DNA of 64,000 nucleotides from Anthopleura xanthogrammica (taxonomy: Eukaryota > Cnidaria > Anthozoa > Actiniaria > Actiniidae). Positions 48,601 to 57,709 of this stretch are shown one piece after another. The notes below the pieces were generated by a model. It did not search any database. It was not told the DNA's origin and saw nothing but the letters and a program-made list of their open reading frames with translations. The DNA is taken from positions 6,126,620 to 6,190,619 of the forward strand of contig OZ025220.1 of NCBI GenBank assembly GCA_964019055.1, written 5' to 3'. Numbering within the stretch: the first letter of the stretch is position 1; the number at the start of each line of letters is the position of its first letter. The position numbers and the translations under genes were made by a program.

Positions 48601-49525
48601 GTACTGTTTAATATACGAGCAGGAGTGTTTTATTGGGTTTAGAAAAAACCTCTAGGTGTATGTTCACATAAATTTTTTACGAATGAACCAAGTTTGGCAG
48701 AAAAAATCCTAGTTAACGTTTATGGAAATGAAGATGATATTTTATCAGATTTAAAACCTCCTCCGTAGTCGATGATTCTATTGTGCTCTCCTCATTAAAT
48801 ATTCATGAGCTTTTTAATATCATTGAAACCATCGTGCAAGCAAAACGGTAATGAGGCCGGTTTCTCTTACAAATATCGTAGGAGTGGTAGCCCAAGGAAT
48901 GATCTTGCAGGGATTTGTTTGATCTTGTTAGTAAGAAGGTATCTTAAAAGAAATATAACACCAATATGTCAAGAAGAAGAATCTTTACGGTAATCCAGTG
49001 GGATTCGTTACGGTACAGGGTATGGTATAGCTGTTAAATTAATGTGAACATGTAATGCAAAAAAAAACAATTTATTAAAGGCCCTGTTACACTGTGCAAT
49101 TTTCCCGGCAACTTGTCTTGCAACGCCGTTGCGAGACAAGTACTTTTCGCAACGCATTACAGCAACTGGCAACGCCTTTACAGGGTGTATCCCCCCTCAA
49201 ACAACCTTTCTCGCAATTTTAAGGCATATTTTTCAAGTCACTGCAAGTTGCTGAGATTGCATTGCACAGTGTAACAGGGCCTTTCAGCCTTTCAGCAACC
49301 TGTAAAGCTACATATCATTTTCAAGGATTGCGAGACAAGTTGCCGGGAAAATTGTACTGTGTAACAGGTCCTTTAATCGGAAAAGAATGCTAGATTGCCG
49401 GCATGAGTATGCTTACAGGTGAAGAGTATCGTTCGGTATGCCTTCAGGAATAGATGATATGTTCTCACATGCTGCTGTTTCTCCAAACAATCTGTCAACA
49501 AAGCATGTACAATTTGCTGGACAAT
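30779..49525 (-). CDS. Gene B: paralogue of gene A, LRR / Cys-rich / multi-pass membrane protein (5' exon not found)
   Basis: Same 21-exon structure as gene A on the same strand: LRRNT 49417-49525; 16 LRR exons; Cys-rich 34846-35030 and 34085-34225; membrane exon 31855-33378; tail 30779-31032. Exon lengths are identical to gene A one by one and all splice dinucleotides are kept, so both copies look able to make a protein of about 1118 residues plus leader. Introns carry insertions that gene A lacks, notably at 35087-36346 between the last LRR exon and the first Cys-rich exon, and lack others that gene A has. The ~1-kb stretch corresponding to 23490-24490 of unit A is missing upstream, so promoter context may differ. 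Head-to-tail arrangement with (CGATAGG)n downstream of each copy points to a tandem segmental duplication. Confidence 0.85.
31855..33378 (-). CDS. Gene B exon 20: Cys-rich stem plus 8-9 transmembrane segments
   Basis: 1524 bp, equivalent to the gene A exon at 2522-4045, with the same phase-1 acceptor and donor. I count four base differences: N to S near the start (KKDLSSFNV), M to I in ILAITVYA, T to A in NLSRLAIVY, and one silent change. The reading frame also runs past both splice sites for some distance, but the splice consensus and the reading across both junctions place the exon here. Confidence 0.88.
34085..34225 (-). CDS. Gene B exon 19: Cys-rich ectodomain
   Basis: 141 bp, phase 1-1, with GGFYQDEMGYSG, CKLCPRGTYV and ECQSCKEG. 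The protein sequence is identical to the gene A exon (one silent base change). Confidence 0.8.
34474..34605. mobile_element. TAGACCCC-ended foldback MITE, unit B
   Basis: Unit B equivalent of the element at 5373-5503, with ends tagaccc and ggggtcta. Confidence 0.65.
34846..35030 (-). CDS. Gene B exon 18: juxta-LRR ectodomain
   Basis: 185 bp, phase 2 to 1, with SYSSKSKVVDIII, NCHPCYRG and KCEECPPG. The intron on its 5' side carries a MITE that has itself been split by two later insertions (35087-35913 and 35932-36333). Confidence 0.75.
35087..35913. mobile_element. TTAA-flanked element, unit B only
   Basis: 827 bp starting ggttattccgtagttt and ending actacagaattacc (short imperfect inverted ends), flanked by TTAA at 35083-35086 and 35914-35917. 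Unit A has one TTAA at the empty site. TTAA targets are known for piggyBac-type and some other DNA transposons; no transposase is encoded and the open frames inside are short and featureless. Confidence 0.7.
35932..36333 (-). mobile_element. Penelope-like element 3' fragment, unit B only
   Basis: 402 bp flanked by a 13-bp repeat tgactccagacgt (35919-35931 and 36334-36346). The minus strand encodes the end of a Penelope-type ORF: RKNDQTKPVSRHFKLPNQ, then after a stop/frameshift IHLLGTHNPNGMNERFAFN and TAA at 36145-36147. SRHFxLPNH and GTxNPxGxNERF are typical of the GIY-YIG endonuclease end of Penelope-like elements. The 3' part contains cggacgctagtccttcgtcgg, a motif I associate with such elements. 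Truncated and disabled. Confidence 0.75.
36599..36975. mobile_element. TAA-flanked MITE (PIF/Harbinger-like), unit B only
   Basis: 377 bp; terminal inverted repeat agcccgtgtcacacgct / agcgtgtgacacggcct extending into ttgcaacttgtctcgcg-like sequence; TAA at 36596-36598 and 36976-36978. Unit A has the unoccupied site (aaagtaagaacgcg at about 6257). The 3-bp TWA duplication fits PIF/Harbinger. No ORF of note. Confidence 0.8.
37343..48942 (-). CDS. Gene B exons 2-17: sixteen one-repeat LRR exons
   Basis: Transcript order: 48871-48942, 47806-47877, 47185-47256, 46303-46374, 45614-45682 (69 bp), 44524-44595, 42755-42826, 42120-42191, 41956-42027, 40779-40850, 40256-40327, 39363-39434, 38509-38574 (66 bp), 38117-38188, 37721-37792, 37343-37414. 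All are phase 2-2 and match the gene A repeats in size and order. Differences from A cluster at variable LRR positions, for example LKFAEIL against LKAAETL (44524), GIFKESRKIHIL against GIFNDSRKIHTL (41956) and GLGQLTHL against GLGKLMHL (47806). The repeats at 47185 and 37721 are identical between the genes. Confidence 0.85.
39521..39770. mobile_element. CCCTATCA TIR element, unit B
   Basis: Counterpart of 9517-9767, with terminal attgccctat/atagggcaat. Confidence 0.65.
41040..41180 (+). mobile_element. tRNA-derived SINE fragment, unit B
   Basis: Unit B copy of the SINE-like segment at 11100, with the same ggttcgattcc B-box-like motif. Confidence 0.5.
41325..41911. repeat. (TTGTTTCA)n array, unit B intron
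   Basis: About 587 bp of 8-bp units, nearly pure at the start and mixed with TTCTTTCA at the end. It is open in all plus frames (FHCFIVSL period), which is an artefact. Unit A carries (TA)n plus a short ATTCTTTC remnant here. Confidence 0.95.
42361..42459. repeat. (GGTC)n array, unit B
   Basis: About 25 tetranucleotide units. Unit A has only two (gtcggtcggtgg at about 12302), so it expanded in B or contracted in A. Confidence 0.95.
42852..42977. mobile_element. TAGACCCC-ended foldback MITE, unit B
   Basis: Unit B equivalent of the element at 12684-12808. Confidence 0.6.
43259..43666. mobile_element. ACAGTCATTTG TIR element, unit B only
   Basis: 408 bp with ~75-bp inverted repeats: acagtcatttgaaaaaacgt and complement acgtttttgcaaatgactgt, continuing through ccggctccgcgactacgcga. 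An AT dinucleotide is repeated at both sides, and unit A shows the empty site (ctacatgttgcatgcc at about 13083). No transposase. Confidence 0.8.
44114..44165 (+). mobile_element. B-box tRNA-like fragment, unit B only
   Basis: gtgggttcgatcccatctgggg carries a B-box consensus. It lies in a ~330-bp stretch (about 44107-44430) that differs from the corresponding part of unit A. Confidence 0.35.
44845..45110. mobile_element. TTACAGC palindromic MITE, unit B
   Basis: Unit B equivalent of the element at 15604-15866. Confidence 0.7.
46111..46232. mobile_element. Small GCCCGGTTTAGACG TIR element, unit B
   Basis: Unit B equivalent of 16925-17048, with near-perfect inverted ends. Confidence 0.7.
46640..46866. 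repeat. Dispersed-repeat-like segment, unit B
   Basis: Unit B counterpart of 17455-17690, highly similar. Confidence 0.4.
48083..48505 (-). pseudogene. LINE reverse-transcriptase fragment, unit B
   Basis: Same fragment as 19292-19735 (TYASSVWSTCGADSLNKLF), with frameshifts. It runs into the (GTC)n/(ATT)n arrays. Confidence 0.7.
48505..48600. repeat. (GTC)n and (ATT)n arrays, gene B
   Basis: GTC units at about 48505-48538 then ATT units at 48541-48600, where gene A has the CAC/CAT arrays. The following ~200 bp (48601-48820) has no counterpart in unit A. Confidence 0.9.
49079..49372. mobile_element. AGGCCCTGTTACACTGTG TIR MITE, unit B
   Basis: 294-bp version of 20539-20906 with the same ends and flanks but about 75 bp less in the interior. 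Confidence 0.75.
49417..49525 (-). CDS. Gene B LRRNT cap exon
   Basis: 109 bp with CPANCTCFVDRLFGE and IPEGIPNDTLHL; acceptor and donor as in gene A. The leader exon upstream was not identified. Confidence 0.82.
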
Positions 49526-51376
49526 CTGTCGAGAGTAGTCAGAATGTTATAATTTCAGTGGCAGATCCAGTACAATTTCAAAAGGGGTGACTTTACAGTT
49601 TTTATCGAAAAACTTGGCATCTATAAATATTCCAGGAATGTTCCATTGCTCTTTGGCCAATCAGAAATTACTCTCTGACCACAAGACAACGGAAAGATAA
49701 CGATAACGACAAGAATGAACTTTGTATATAACAATATATATAATGATTTTTTGCCACACCTTTGAAAATACGGCCAATCACAAGGTAGGAAAGCCGTTGT
49801 ATATTGGCCGGACGACATTCCCTTTTTCCTTTTCATCAGAAATGGCAGCATTGGTTAATTTTCATATTTTTTTTGTGATAAAATACTTATGCAATGCATT
49901 GTCGTGGCATATATGAATATCCCACTTGTCGCATATTTAGCTTGTACTTTCTTGTACACAAACTCCCCTGAAGGTTCGTGCGTGTACTAGAAAATACAAG
50001 TGCCTCGTGAGATATTTAACCCTAGTTACCTTGGTCACTGGAAACTATCTCAAAATTTGCAGACAAGCACAGAAGCACCAGTGCATAAAAGATGTGCATC
50101 CTTCACCAACATATTAAAAAAAAAAAAAAGAATAAATAATGATTTTGACTTCTCTTCAGTTTTCGTCAAACTAACCAGCTGATCTGAAATAGTGACGTAG
50201 AGATGACATCACTGCAAAACTGAGGTGTCATGAAGACTGCGAAAATCGACTTACAAAAATTTATATCTGAGATAAATCCTGATTTTCAGCGGAGGTTATT
50301 GATTTTTGTACAAAATTGATATGATATTCATCATTTAGTGAGAAAATAAAATAAAGAATTAACCATTTCCAGAGTCTTTTCGCTACTAAGGATAACACCA
50401 TTGCAATTTTTTTTCGATTCTGATTGGCTAATATTTTTTTCTCAGATCAGCTGGAAGTAGTTGAACATGAATTAGGGTTAACACACAATTTATTGGTTTT
50501 TGTTGATCCCATCTTGAAAAAAGGCTTTTATCATATTCATTACTAATTAATTAAGACCCAATGAAATCACACGACTGGGCTCAGTATTCTGTATCGGTTT
50601 TATAGAATAATAATTAGCTCAATCAGTATTCTGTAAATCATTTACAGAATAGAATAGAGGCCGAATTCTGATCTTGTGCATGGTTCTTTGAATACTCTTG
50701 TATAAATTATAGAACTTGAATTCCATTTTTGGGTATCGTTTGTTGTTTCTTAATCAGTTTCCGTGAATTTAAGACCAGTTTGAATACTAATTAAAATAAA
50801 CTTGTAGGTCCCGGTTAAGAAGGATGGTTTCCCATAGCCTTTTCAATAGCTTTTCCCTCCAATTAATCTAAAAACCATGTACCTTGGTTTGTTTACCTAA
50901 ACACAATACTAAATGTGGGATGCTCGCACTAAACAATGTGTGACGTCAGAAAACATTGTACGCATGCTCCATAAAAACATCAAACTGTATTTTCTTAAAT
51001 ATCACTGCTTTTGAAATCTAAAATAAAATATGATAAGACTCTGGCTCGTGATTGTATATCCCATACAATATTTCCACTCATATTCTATCTATTACTTTAA
51101 AATATGTTGCCAATTTATGAATAACTAATTAGGTAATGAGTCACCCAGCAGAAGTCTAAATCGGATACAGAATCGTCCTCGTTTGCATTCAACTTTAACA
51201 TGGGTTTTTCTCAGTCAAATTCACTCATTCAACCATGAAATTATACTCCTAGATAAGGCATTTGATAAGCAATATGAAGTTTTGTTGCCCGATTTGTATG
51301 GGTCTTACAACGGCTTATCTCCGGCTTGACATTGTTAATGCCACTATCAGAAGAAATGTCCGAACAGATGATGATA

Positions 51377-51596
51377 AATAGACCATTTCACGGTTCTCGT
51401 CGATCAACCTCAGTTTCGATAGCGTGTAATTTATTCTTTAGAATTTGCCTAAAGCCCGTGGAATTTTTAGGTGTTTCAATTGTTTGATAATGTGTACATT
51501 CCTTAAATTTCCGTGAGCTGTAGTCAAATTCTAAAAAATATATTACACACTATCGAGGCTGAGGTTGATCGACGAGAACCGTGAAATGGTCTATTA
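51377..51596. mobile_element. Inverted-repeat element, complete in unit B
   Basis: Arms aatagaccatttcacggttc...cgatagcgtgtaat and the complementary right arm ending accgtgaaatggtctatt. It lies in a ~1.1-kb block (50472-51540) that unit A lacks; A retains part of the right arm (about 22010-22062), which indicates a deletion in A. Confidence 0.65.
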
Positions 51597-51689
51597 TCAA
51601 ACAAGAAAAAAGGAAGTGACGTATAAAATTAATAAAAAAATTAAGAAAAAATAGTCATTTCTTAATTAAGAGAAGGCTACTCATAGGAC

Positions 51690-52030
51690 ATACATACATA
51701 TACTTTATTTTACTTCGGATTTTAGAGTACCTCACAAGGTGCTAGTATCTCCGGAAAAAATGCTAAAATCTTAAATTGAGTCAATAATAAAAAATAAATC
51801 GTTGAAGAAGGGTAAAAACGTTTTTAAAAAACGCATCTACATATGGAATTATATCAAATAGCTACAATCTGCAAGAAGTCTTATTGCTTCTTTTCAATAT
51901 ATTGGTAAAGTTTCAGATTGTCTTGTAGCATCTGGTACTGAGTTGGTTCCAAAGTGCCGCTGCTACATACTTAAAAGACTTCAGGCCATACTTGGTGGCC
52001 TTCACTGGAAGTATCTTTAGTTTTCTATTT
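51690..52030 (-). pseudogene. LINE 3' end fragment, unit B
   Basis: Unit B equivalent of 22150-22490 with the same KYGLKSFKYVAAALWN remnant. Confidence 0.7.
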
Positions 52031-52749
52031 TTCTTAGGTTGTATGTTTTGGCGGCAGATGCACTGACGCTAATAAAATGTTGCTAAGAAATCAATGACAG
52101 CTAGACAATAAAAGAGCTCGCAGAACTTAAATAAATAAGGGTTATTGCCCGAGGGTGTTTTTTTTTTTCGATTGAGAAGTGAACCAACTTTATCGAAAAC
52201 AAGGTACAGCACCCAATGATTTTGTTGGTTTTACTTTTTGCGATATGTAATTATCTTATTCAAATTTGAATACGTTAAAAACAACCCGAGAATAAATTAA
52301 ACTTTTACCTGGTACTCCTATGGTTTCGTATGACTTCTATCCTGCTTTTCTTCACGTTTCGTTTCTTCTTCGTGTTTTCTTCTGTTGTATGCACTTCTTG
52401 TTTATATGATCTCGTGTGTGATATATTCATATGTTCAGCTTTTAACAAAACTTTAATTCCTTGCTTCATATCATCAATATTTACCCATTTCCTGTGACGT
52501 CTATATTATCTTGCCTTTTTTCTTCTTGTGTTTTCTTCTTTGGCTTCTACTTTTAAATGAACTTCTTGTTTATATTACCCCATGCAGGATCTATTCATTG
52601 AACCTTTCTATACCATAGAAATGAAGCTAATGAATCCCTTAGACATTATTGAGGCGTAAAACAAGATTGGGCGATAATTACACGTCAACATCTGTTCACC
52701 ATAATTCATCAAACGTGTTGTAACTAGTTTAAAAAAATTGTATAAAAAA

Positions 52750-53075
52750 CTGTCACAGACGTGCTTATTTTGATACATTTTTTTCCAAACCAGTGACAAC
52801 ACGTTTGATATGATAATTTCTTGGTGCTGTTTTCACATCTTTTCAGCGTATACATTAATATTACTGGACTCTAGTATTTTCCCTAGGTTATATATTCTTA
52901 GTAATGTGTCAACTGTCACAGACGTGCTTATTTTGATAAATTGTTTTCCAAACCAGTGACAACACGTTTGATATGATAATTTCTTCGTGCTGTTTTCACA
53001 TCTTTTCAGCGTATACATTAATATTACTGGACTCTAGTATTTTCCCTAGGTTATATATTCTTAGTAATGTGTCAA
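52750..53075. repeat. 163-bp direct tandem duplication, unit B
   Basis: Units 52750-52912 and 52913-53075 are nearly identical (start ctgtcacagacgtgctta, end gtaatgtgtcaa). Unit A has this segment once (about 23196-23357). Confidence 0.85.
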
Positions 53076-54929
53076 AGAAATTGAAAACGCGCGCGCATGC
53101 TGTGTGCAGTTATAAAGCACGCGGGGGTTGGCAAAACACGAAAGAAGTGTTAGGTTAAATACTTCAAGCAAAAAGAAAGTTATTTTTCTGTTAAATAATA
53201 TTATTATCGCCTCTAGTACCTAAATCTGAATCTACAAATTATCATGAACTGAAGCTAGCGAACATGGAATACAAATTAAAAAGCAGAAACACCAGAAAGC
53301 CATATTGAATGATATGTGTTTTTTATTTGCTTTCTTATTTTATTTTGTTTTTGTATTATTGATTTTTTATTATTTTCTGTTTTGTTTGTTTTTATTTCAT
53401 TAATTGTTTCTGTTTTTATTTGTCTTGAAAAACGAAATATTTTTTCCCAAGCGTCGACAATAGTCCAATATTTTGTTTCTTTTGTCTTTCCTGACAGGCT
53501 TCCTAATTTAGCAATAGACGTTTTTTCTTCATACATGTTATTTTCTTGAAATTCAGCTTCTAACAAAACTTTAATTCTTTGTTTCATATCATCAGTAGTT
53601 CCCTGTACATGTTTCTTGTGACGTTCTCTATCTTTTTTCTTGCCTTTTTTCTTCTTGTGGTTCCTTCTTTTCTACTTTTATATGATCTTCTTGTTTATAT
53701 TACTTCATGCAGGATCTATTCATTGAACCTTTCTATATAATCGAAATGAAGCTAATGAATCCCTCAGGCATTGGTGAGGTATAAAACAAGATTGGGTAAT
53801 CGTTACACACCAACATCTGTTCAGCATATACAGTAGTCATAACTTAATTGTTTAAGACATACGAGTGTGTTTGTGTACAGTGTTGTTGCTAGTTTAAAGG
53901 AGATTTTGAATACTAGCATCGATAATAAATTTAAACCCAATTGTAATGAAAACAATATTTTAGTGTAGCATCAAGTGAAGTTTAAAAATAAAGAAAAAGT
54001 CACAAAGTGAATTTTTCAAACTTTTGCTATGGGAAATTACTTAACTTTCATAGTTTTGTGCACGATAGCGGTAAATGTATTCACCAATCTGATGATAAAT
54101 GTTCTCAACTCAAGGGTGGGCTAAATTGTTCAAAGCATGTTTTTCGTAAACAGTGTTCTTTGTTGGAAAAGTGCGAATTACTTACTTTCATACACTCAAC
54201 AGCTGATTAGAATAAATTTGTAATATCCAAGTATTCATGAGAATTTGATTTTGCTTACCAAAGAATATGTTTATCAAAGTATTATGTGAACCTTTGACAA
54301 AGATATGAAAAATGTTTAAAACATTTATTGGAAAACATGAAATGAGAACACACTGGCTAATTTCAGAAACACTTACAAAACTCTCTAATTTTCATCTCAA
54401 AAATCTTTATGAGTTTTGTTGCTATGTCATTCAAACTCTCTACATCCTTTGGACTTCAATTGCGCTATTAATTTAATATGTCTATTGCAAAGATCTAGAA
54501 ACGTCTATTCAGAATTTTAGGGACATCACTATTACATTAAAAATTCTATGGCAAAGAAAAATTCCTTACAAATTCATAAACAAGTTATTTCGTATCTTGC
54601 ACTAAATGTTTTCGTTATGTTGTGAGTTAAACCTTTATATCATTCTAGATCTAAGAAAAAATATATATATAAAACAAAAATTGAAAAAAAAAACACGAAA
54701 CACCAACAAGGGATGTATTCCAGTCTCAAGACATGACTTTGAAGGACAGCCTGCCTGTAAACATCTGTTTAATTAAGTCTAATTTTTTCTTTGGTCTCCA
54801 TGTTAATTTTGCTTTCAGTTATATAGGCAGCGCTGGTGTTTGAATCTTATATTTGACACTGTTGTTACATTTAAATGATATCATTTGTTACAGAACTGAC
54901 TACACAATTCAGTTATAAAGATAGAAATA

Positions 54930-55160
54930 TAAAAAAAAGAAAGAAAGAAATAAAGAAAAAAAGAAGGAAAGGAGAAAAGAAAGAAAGAAAGAAAGAAGGA
55001 AAGAAGGAAAGAAAGAAAGAAAGAAAGAAAGAAAGAGAGAAAAAAAGAAAGTGAAAGAAGAAATAAATGAATGAAGGAAAGAAGGAACGAAGAAAGGAAG
55101 AAAGGAAGCAAGGAAGCAAGGAAGCAAGGAAGCAAGGAAGAAAGAAAGAAAGAAATGAAT
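54930..55160. repeat. (GAAA)n polypurine tract, unit B
   Basis: Shorter counterpart (about 230 bp) of the 26280 tract. Confidence 0.95.
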
Positions 55161-55579
55161 AATGAAAGAAGGAAGGAAAACAGAAAGAAGGAGTGAGTAG
55201 GGAAGTATATAAAGAAATCGAAATCTAGCTGACAATATCTGTCTAGCTCTAACAAAATATCTATCAAAATTTGTCCCAAAAAAACAAAAATTGTCTTGTA
55301 AATTGCATTCGCATTAGTACATCAGCGACAATCAAATTATCAAGCGAATTATTATTTCAGAAAGCATCAAACTCCAAAAGCTTGTCCACATGCTGTTTGA
55401 CGTTAATTAGTCCCAGGTTTGGAGTCCTCCAAAGCAGGAGCACGGATCCATAAACTTTGGTTGACCGGGACAAATGTTTGCCACTTCGCACGGCTCTCGT
55501 GTCCCGTTCGTGGCCTTTCGGTTTGGGCAATTATTTGTACCTTTATCTCATATATTTTGTGTATTTTCATTGTTAGTTC

Positions 55580-55836
55580 CCAATAAAGCTGGTAGGGAAC
55601 GCATTCGCTATTGTCCCAGCACGACAGATGAGTTGATAAAACAAATTCAAAGTCATAAACAACAAAACGCAAACGCTTCAAGCCATTTCTTTGTAAAAAG
55701 ATCTTGCCATTTTGATACTCTTATGGTGGAAACCGCTGCTTTACTGCAGGCTCAAATGGCCGGTATTCCTGGCCATGAGCAATATCGCTTTTGTCTTAAA
55801 GCCTTTGGCGTCCAAGCTGGTCATGTCTATCACTGA
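55580..55836 (+). other. Unidentified open frame at the right edge of unit B
   Basis: Follows an acceptor-like tttcattgttag. Reads VPNKAGRERIRYCPSTTDEL, KQIQSHKQQN, SCHFDTLMVETAALLQAQ and GHEQYRFCLKAFG, then stops. Partial related segments at about 27085-27171 and 24328-24400 break off or have stops. It looks coding (balanced composition, Cys/His present) but I cannot assign a family; it may be an exon of another gene or part of a mobile element. Confidence 0.35.
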
Positions 55837-55839
55837 CCC

Positions 55840-56690
55840 GAGTCTCTTACCAAGATCTGAATCTGCTGAACTGCAGCGAACATCGAATACACATAAAAAA
55901 AGCAGAAATATCAGAAAGCCATATTGAAAATATGTGTTTGTTTGTTTGGTTTAGCTGGGGTGTTTTTTTTCTTATTTGTTTAATTTAGTTATTGTTTTTA
56001 TTTGGGTTTTCAAAATTTATTTTTATTAATTTTACTGTTTTTCTTTTCTGTTAATTTTTCTACCCTTTTTGTCTTGAAAAACAAAATATTTTCCTCGCAG
56101 ACAATGGTCAAATAATAAATATTTCAAATATTTTTTTCTTTTGTCTTTCATAATAATCTTCGCCTAATTTAGCAGTGAACGTTTTTTCATAATTCATGAT
56201 ATTTTCTGGGAATTCCTTTTCCTTTTTGTCTCCAAAAACAAAATATTTTCTTCCCCAGTGCCGGCAAAATTTCAATTTTTTTGTCTTTTGTGATGCGCTT
56301 CTTCTAATTTAGCAATGAACGTTTTTTCTTCATTCATGATATTTTCTTGAAATTCAACTTATTCAAGACTCTAAAAGACACCAAATCGCTGATTTTTACC
56401 CCTAAGAGATACGACGAGCATACCCGATACTTTACCCCTGGATCCGGAGTCCCCCCATCACTAATCCACTATCCAATAATCCACTTATTTGGGAAATCAA
56501 GGATAGCGTAGTGGCAGACTGAATTCGCGATCTCGTCTCACATCGGGGGTCTCGGCGTAATATGTGAGAAGAGGTTTGTTAATTCTCTCTTTTGATTCGA
56601 GAATTTTTCTCCGGTTTTCCTCCCTCCCTGCAATAACTAACGAACTAAATTATATATATTTCTATCTATGATTCATCCGGGCCCTGACTG
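55840..56690. other. AT-rich stretch right of unit B
   Basis: Poly-T-rich sequence with two partial copies of the EEKTFIAKL-type charged frame (minus strand), a 25-bp inverted match to the unit A right edge (56413-56437) and the SINE-like element at 56504. No gene supported. Confidence 0.4.
56504..56650 (+). mobile_element. SINE-like element downstream of unit B
   Basis: Starts with an A-box match tagcgtagtggcaga and shares the 3' pattern tttgttaattctctc...ttttcctccctccctgcaa with the 11100 element. The B box is decayed. Confidence 0.4.
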
Positions 56691-56699
56691 ACTAAGATC

Positions 56700-57709
56700 T
56701 AAGATCTAAGATCATTCCAAAGGTTGTTTCAGGGTTCAATCTGTGAATCAGGCCGTGTCCCGGCCTGACTTAGATCAGCCCAGAAGTTGTTCCAGGGTCC
56801 AATCTGTGAGTTAGTCATGCCCTGACTTAGATCAGCCCAGAGGTTGTTTCAGGGTTCTATCTGTGAGTTAGCCATGCCCTGACTTAGATCAGCCCAGAGG
56901 TTGTTTCAGGGTTCCATCTGTGAGTTAGCCATGCCCTGACTTAGATCAGCCCAGAGGTTGTTTCAGGGTTCTATCTGTGAGTTAGCCATGCCCTGACTTA
57001 GATCAGGCCAGAGGTTGTTTCAGGGTTCCATCTGTGAGTTAGCCGTGCCCTGACTTAGATCAGGCCAGAGGTTGTTTCAGGGTTCCATCTGTGAGTTAGC
57101 CGTGCCCTGACTTAGATCAGGCCAACGGTTGTTTCAGGGTTCCATCTGTGAGTTAGCCATGCCCTGACTTAGATCAGGCCAGCGGTTGTTTCAGGGTTCC
57201 ATCTGTGAGTTAGCCATGCCCTGACTTAGATCAGGCCAGCGGTTGTTTCAGGGTTCCATCTGTGAGTTAGCCATGCCCTGACTTAGATCAGGCCAGCGGT
57301 TGTTTCAGGGTTCCATCTGTGAGTTAGCCATGCCCTGACTTAGATCAGGCCAGCGGTTGTTTCAGGGTTCTATCTGTGAGTTAGCCGTGCCCTGACTTAG
57401 ATCAGGCCAGAGGTTGTTTCAGGGTTCCATCTGTGAGTTAGCCATGCCCTGACTTAGATCAGGCCAGCGGTTGTTTCAGGGTTCCATCTGTGAGTTAGCC
57501 ATGCCCTGACTTAGATCAGGCCAGCGGTTGTTTCAGGGTTCCATCTGTGAGTTAGCCATGCCCTGACTTAGATCAGCCCAGAAGTTGTTCCAGGGTCCAA
57601 TCTGTGAGTTAGCCATGCCCTGACTTAGATCAGGCCAGAGGTTGTTTCAGGGTTCGATCTGTGAGTTAGCCATGCCCTGACTTAGATCAGCCCAGAGGTT
57701 GTTTCAGGT
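56700..57709. repeat. 57-bp minisatellite, about 17 units
   Basis: Period 57 bp, unit gccatgccctgacttagatcaggccagcggttgtttcagg... Positions vary in blocks (ggccagcgg, ggccagagg, cccagagg; ccatgccc/ccgtgccc), which shows higher-order shuffling. All six frames contain stops, so it is not coding. The ends are more diverged than the centre. Confidence 0.95.

Larger units (their letters stand above)
49526..55668. other. 5' flank of gene B (contents)
   Basis: Parallel to 21060-27171. It includes the 50472-51540 block missing from A, a LINE remnant, the 163-bp duplication, charged-frame copies and the polypurine tract; it lacks ~1 kb corresponding to 23490-24490 in A. No leader exon recognised. Confidence 0.4.

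Noticed and set aside
55403..55681. 92-residue minus-strand frame
   Set aside because: Antisense of the plus-strand repeat/ORF segment; no motif.
56700..57709. CRISPR-like array
   Set aside because: The 57-bp units are contiguous with no unique spacers, and the genome is clearly eukaryotic.
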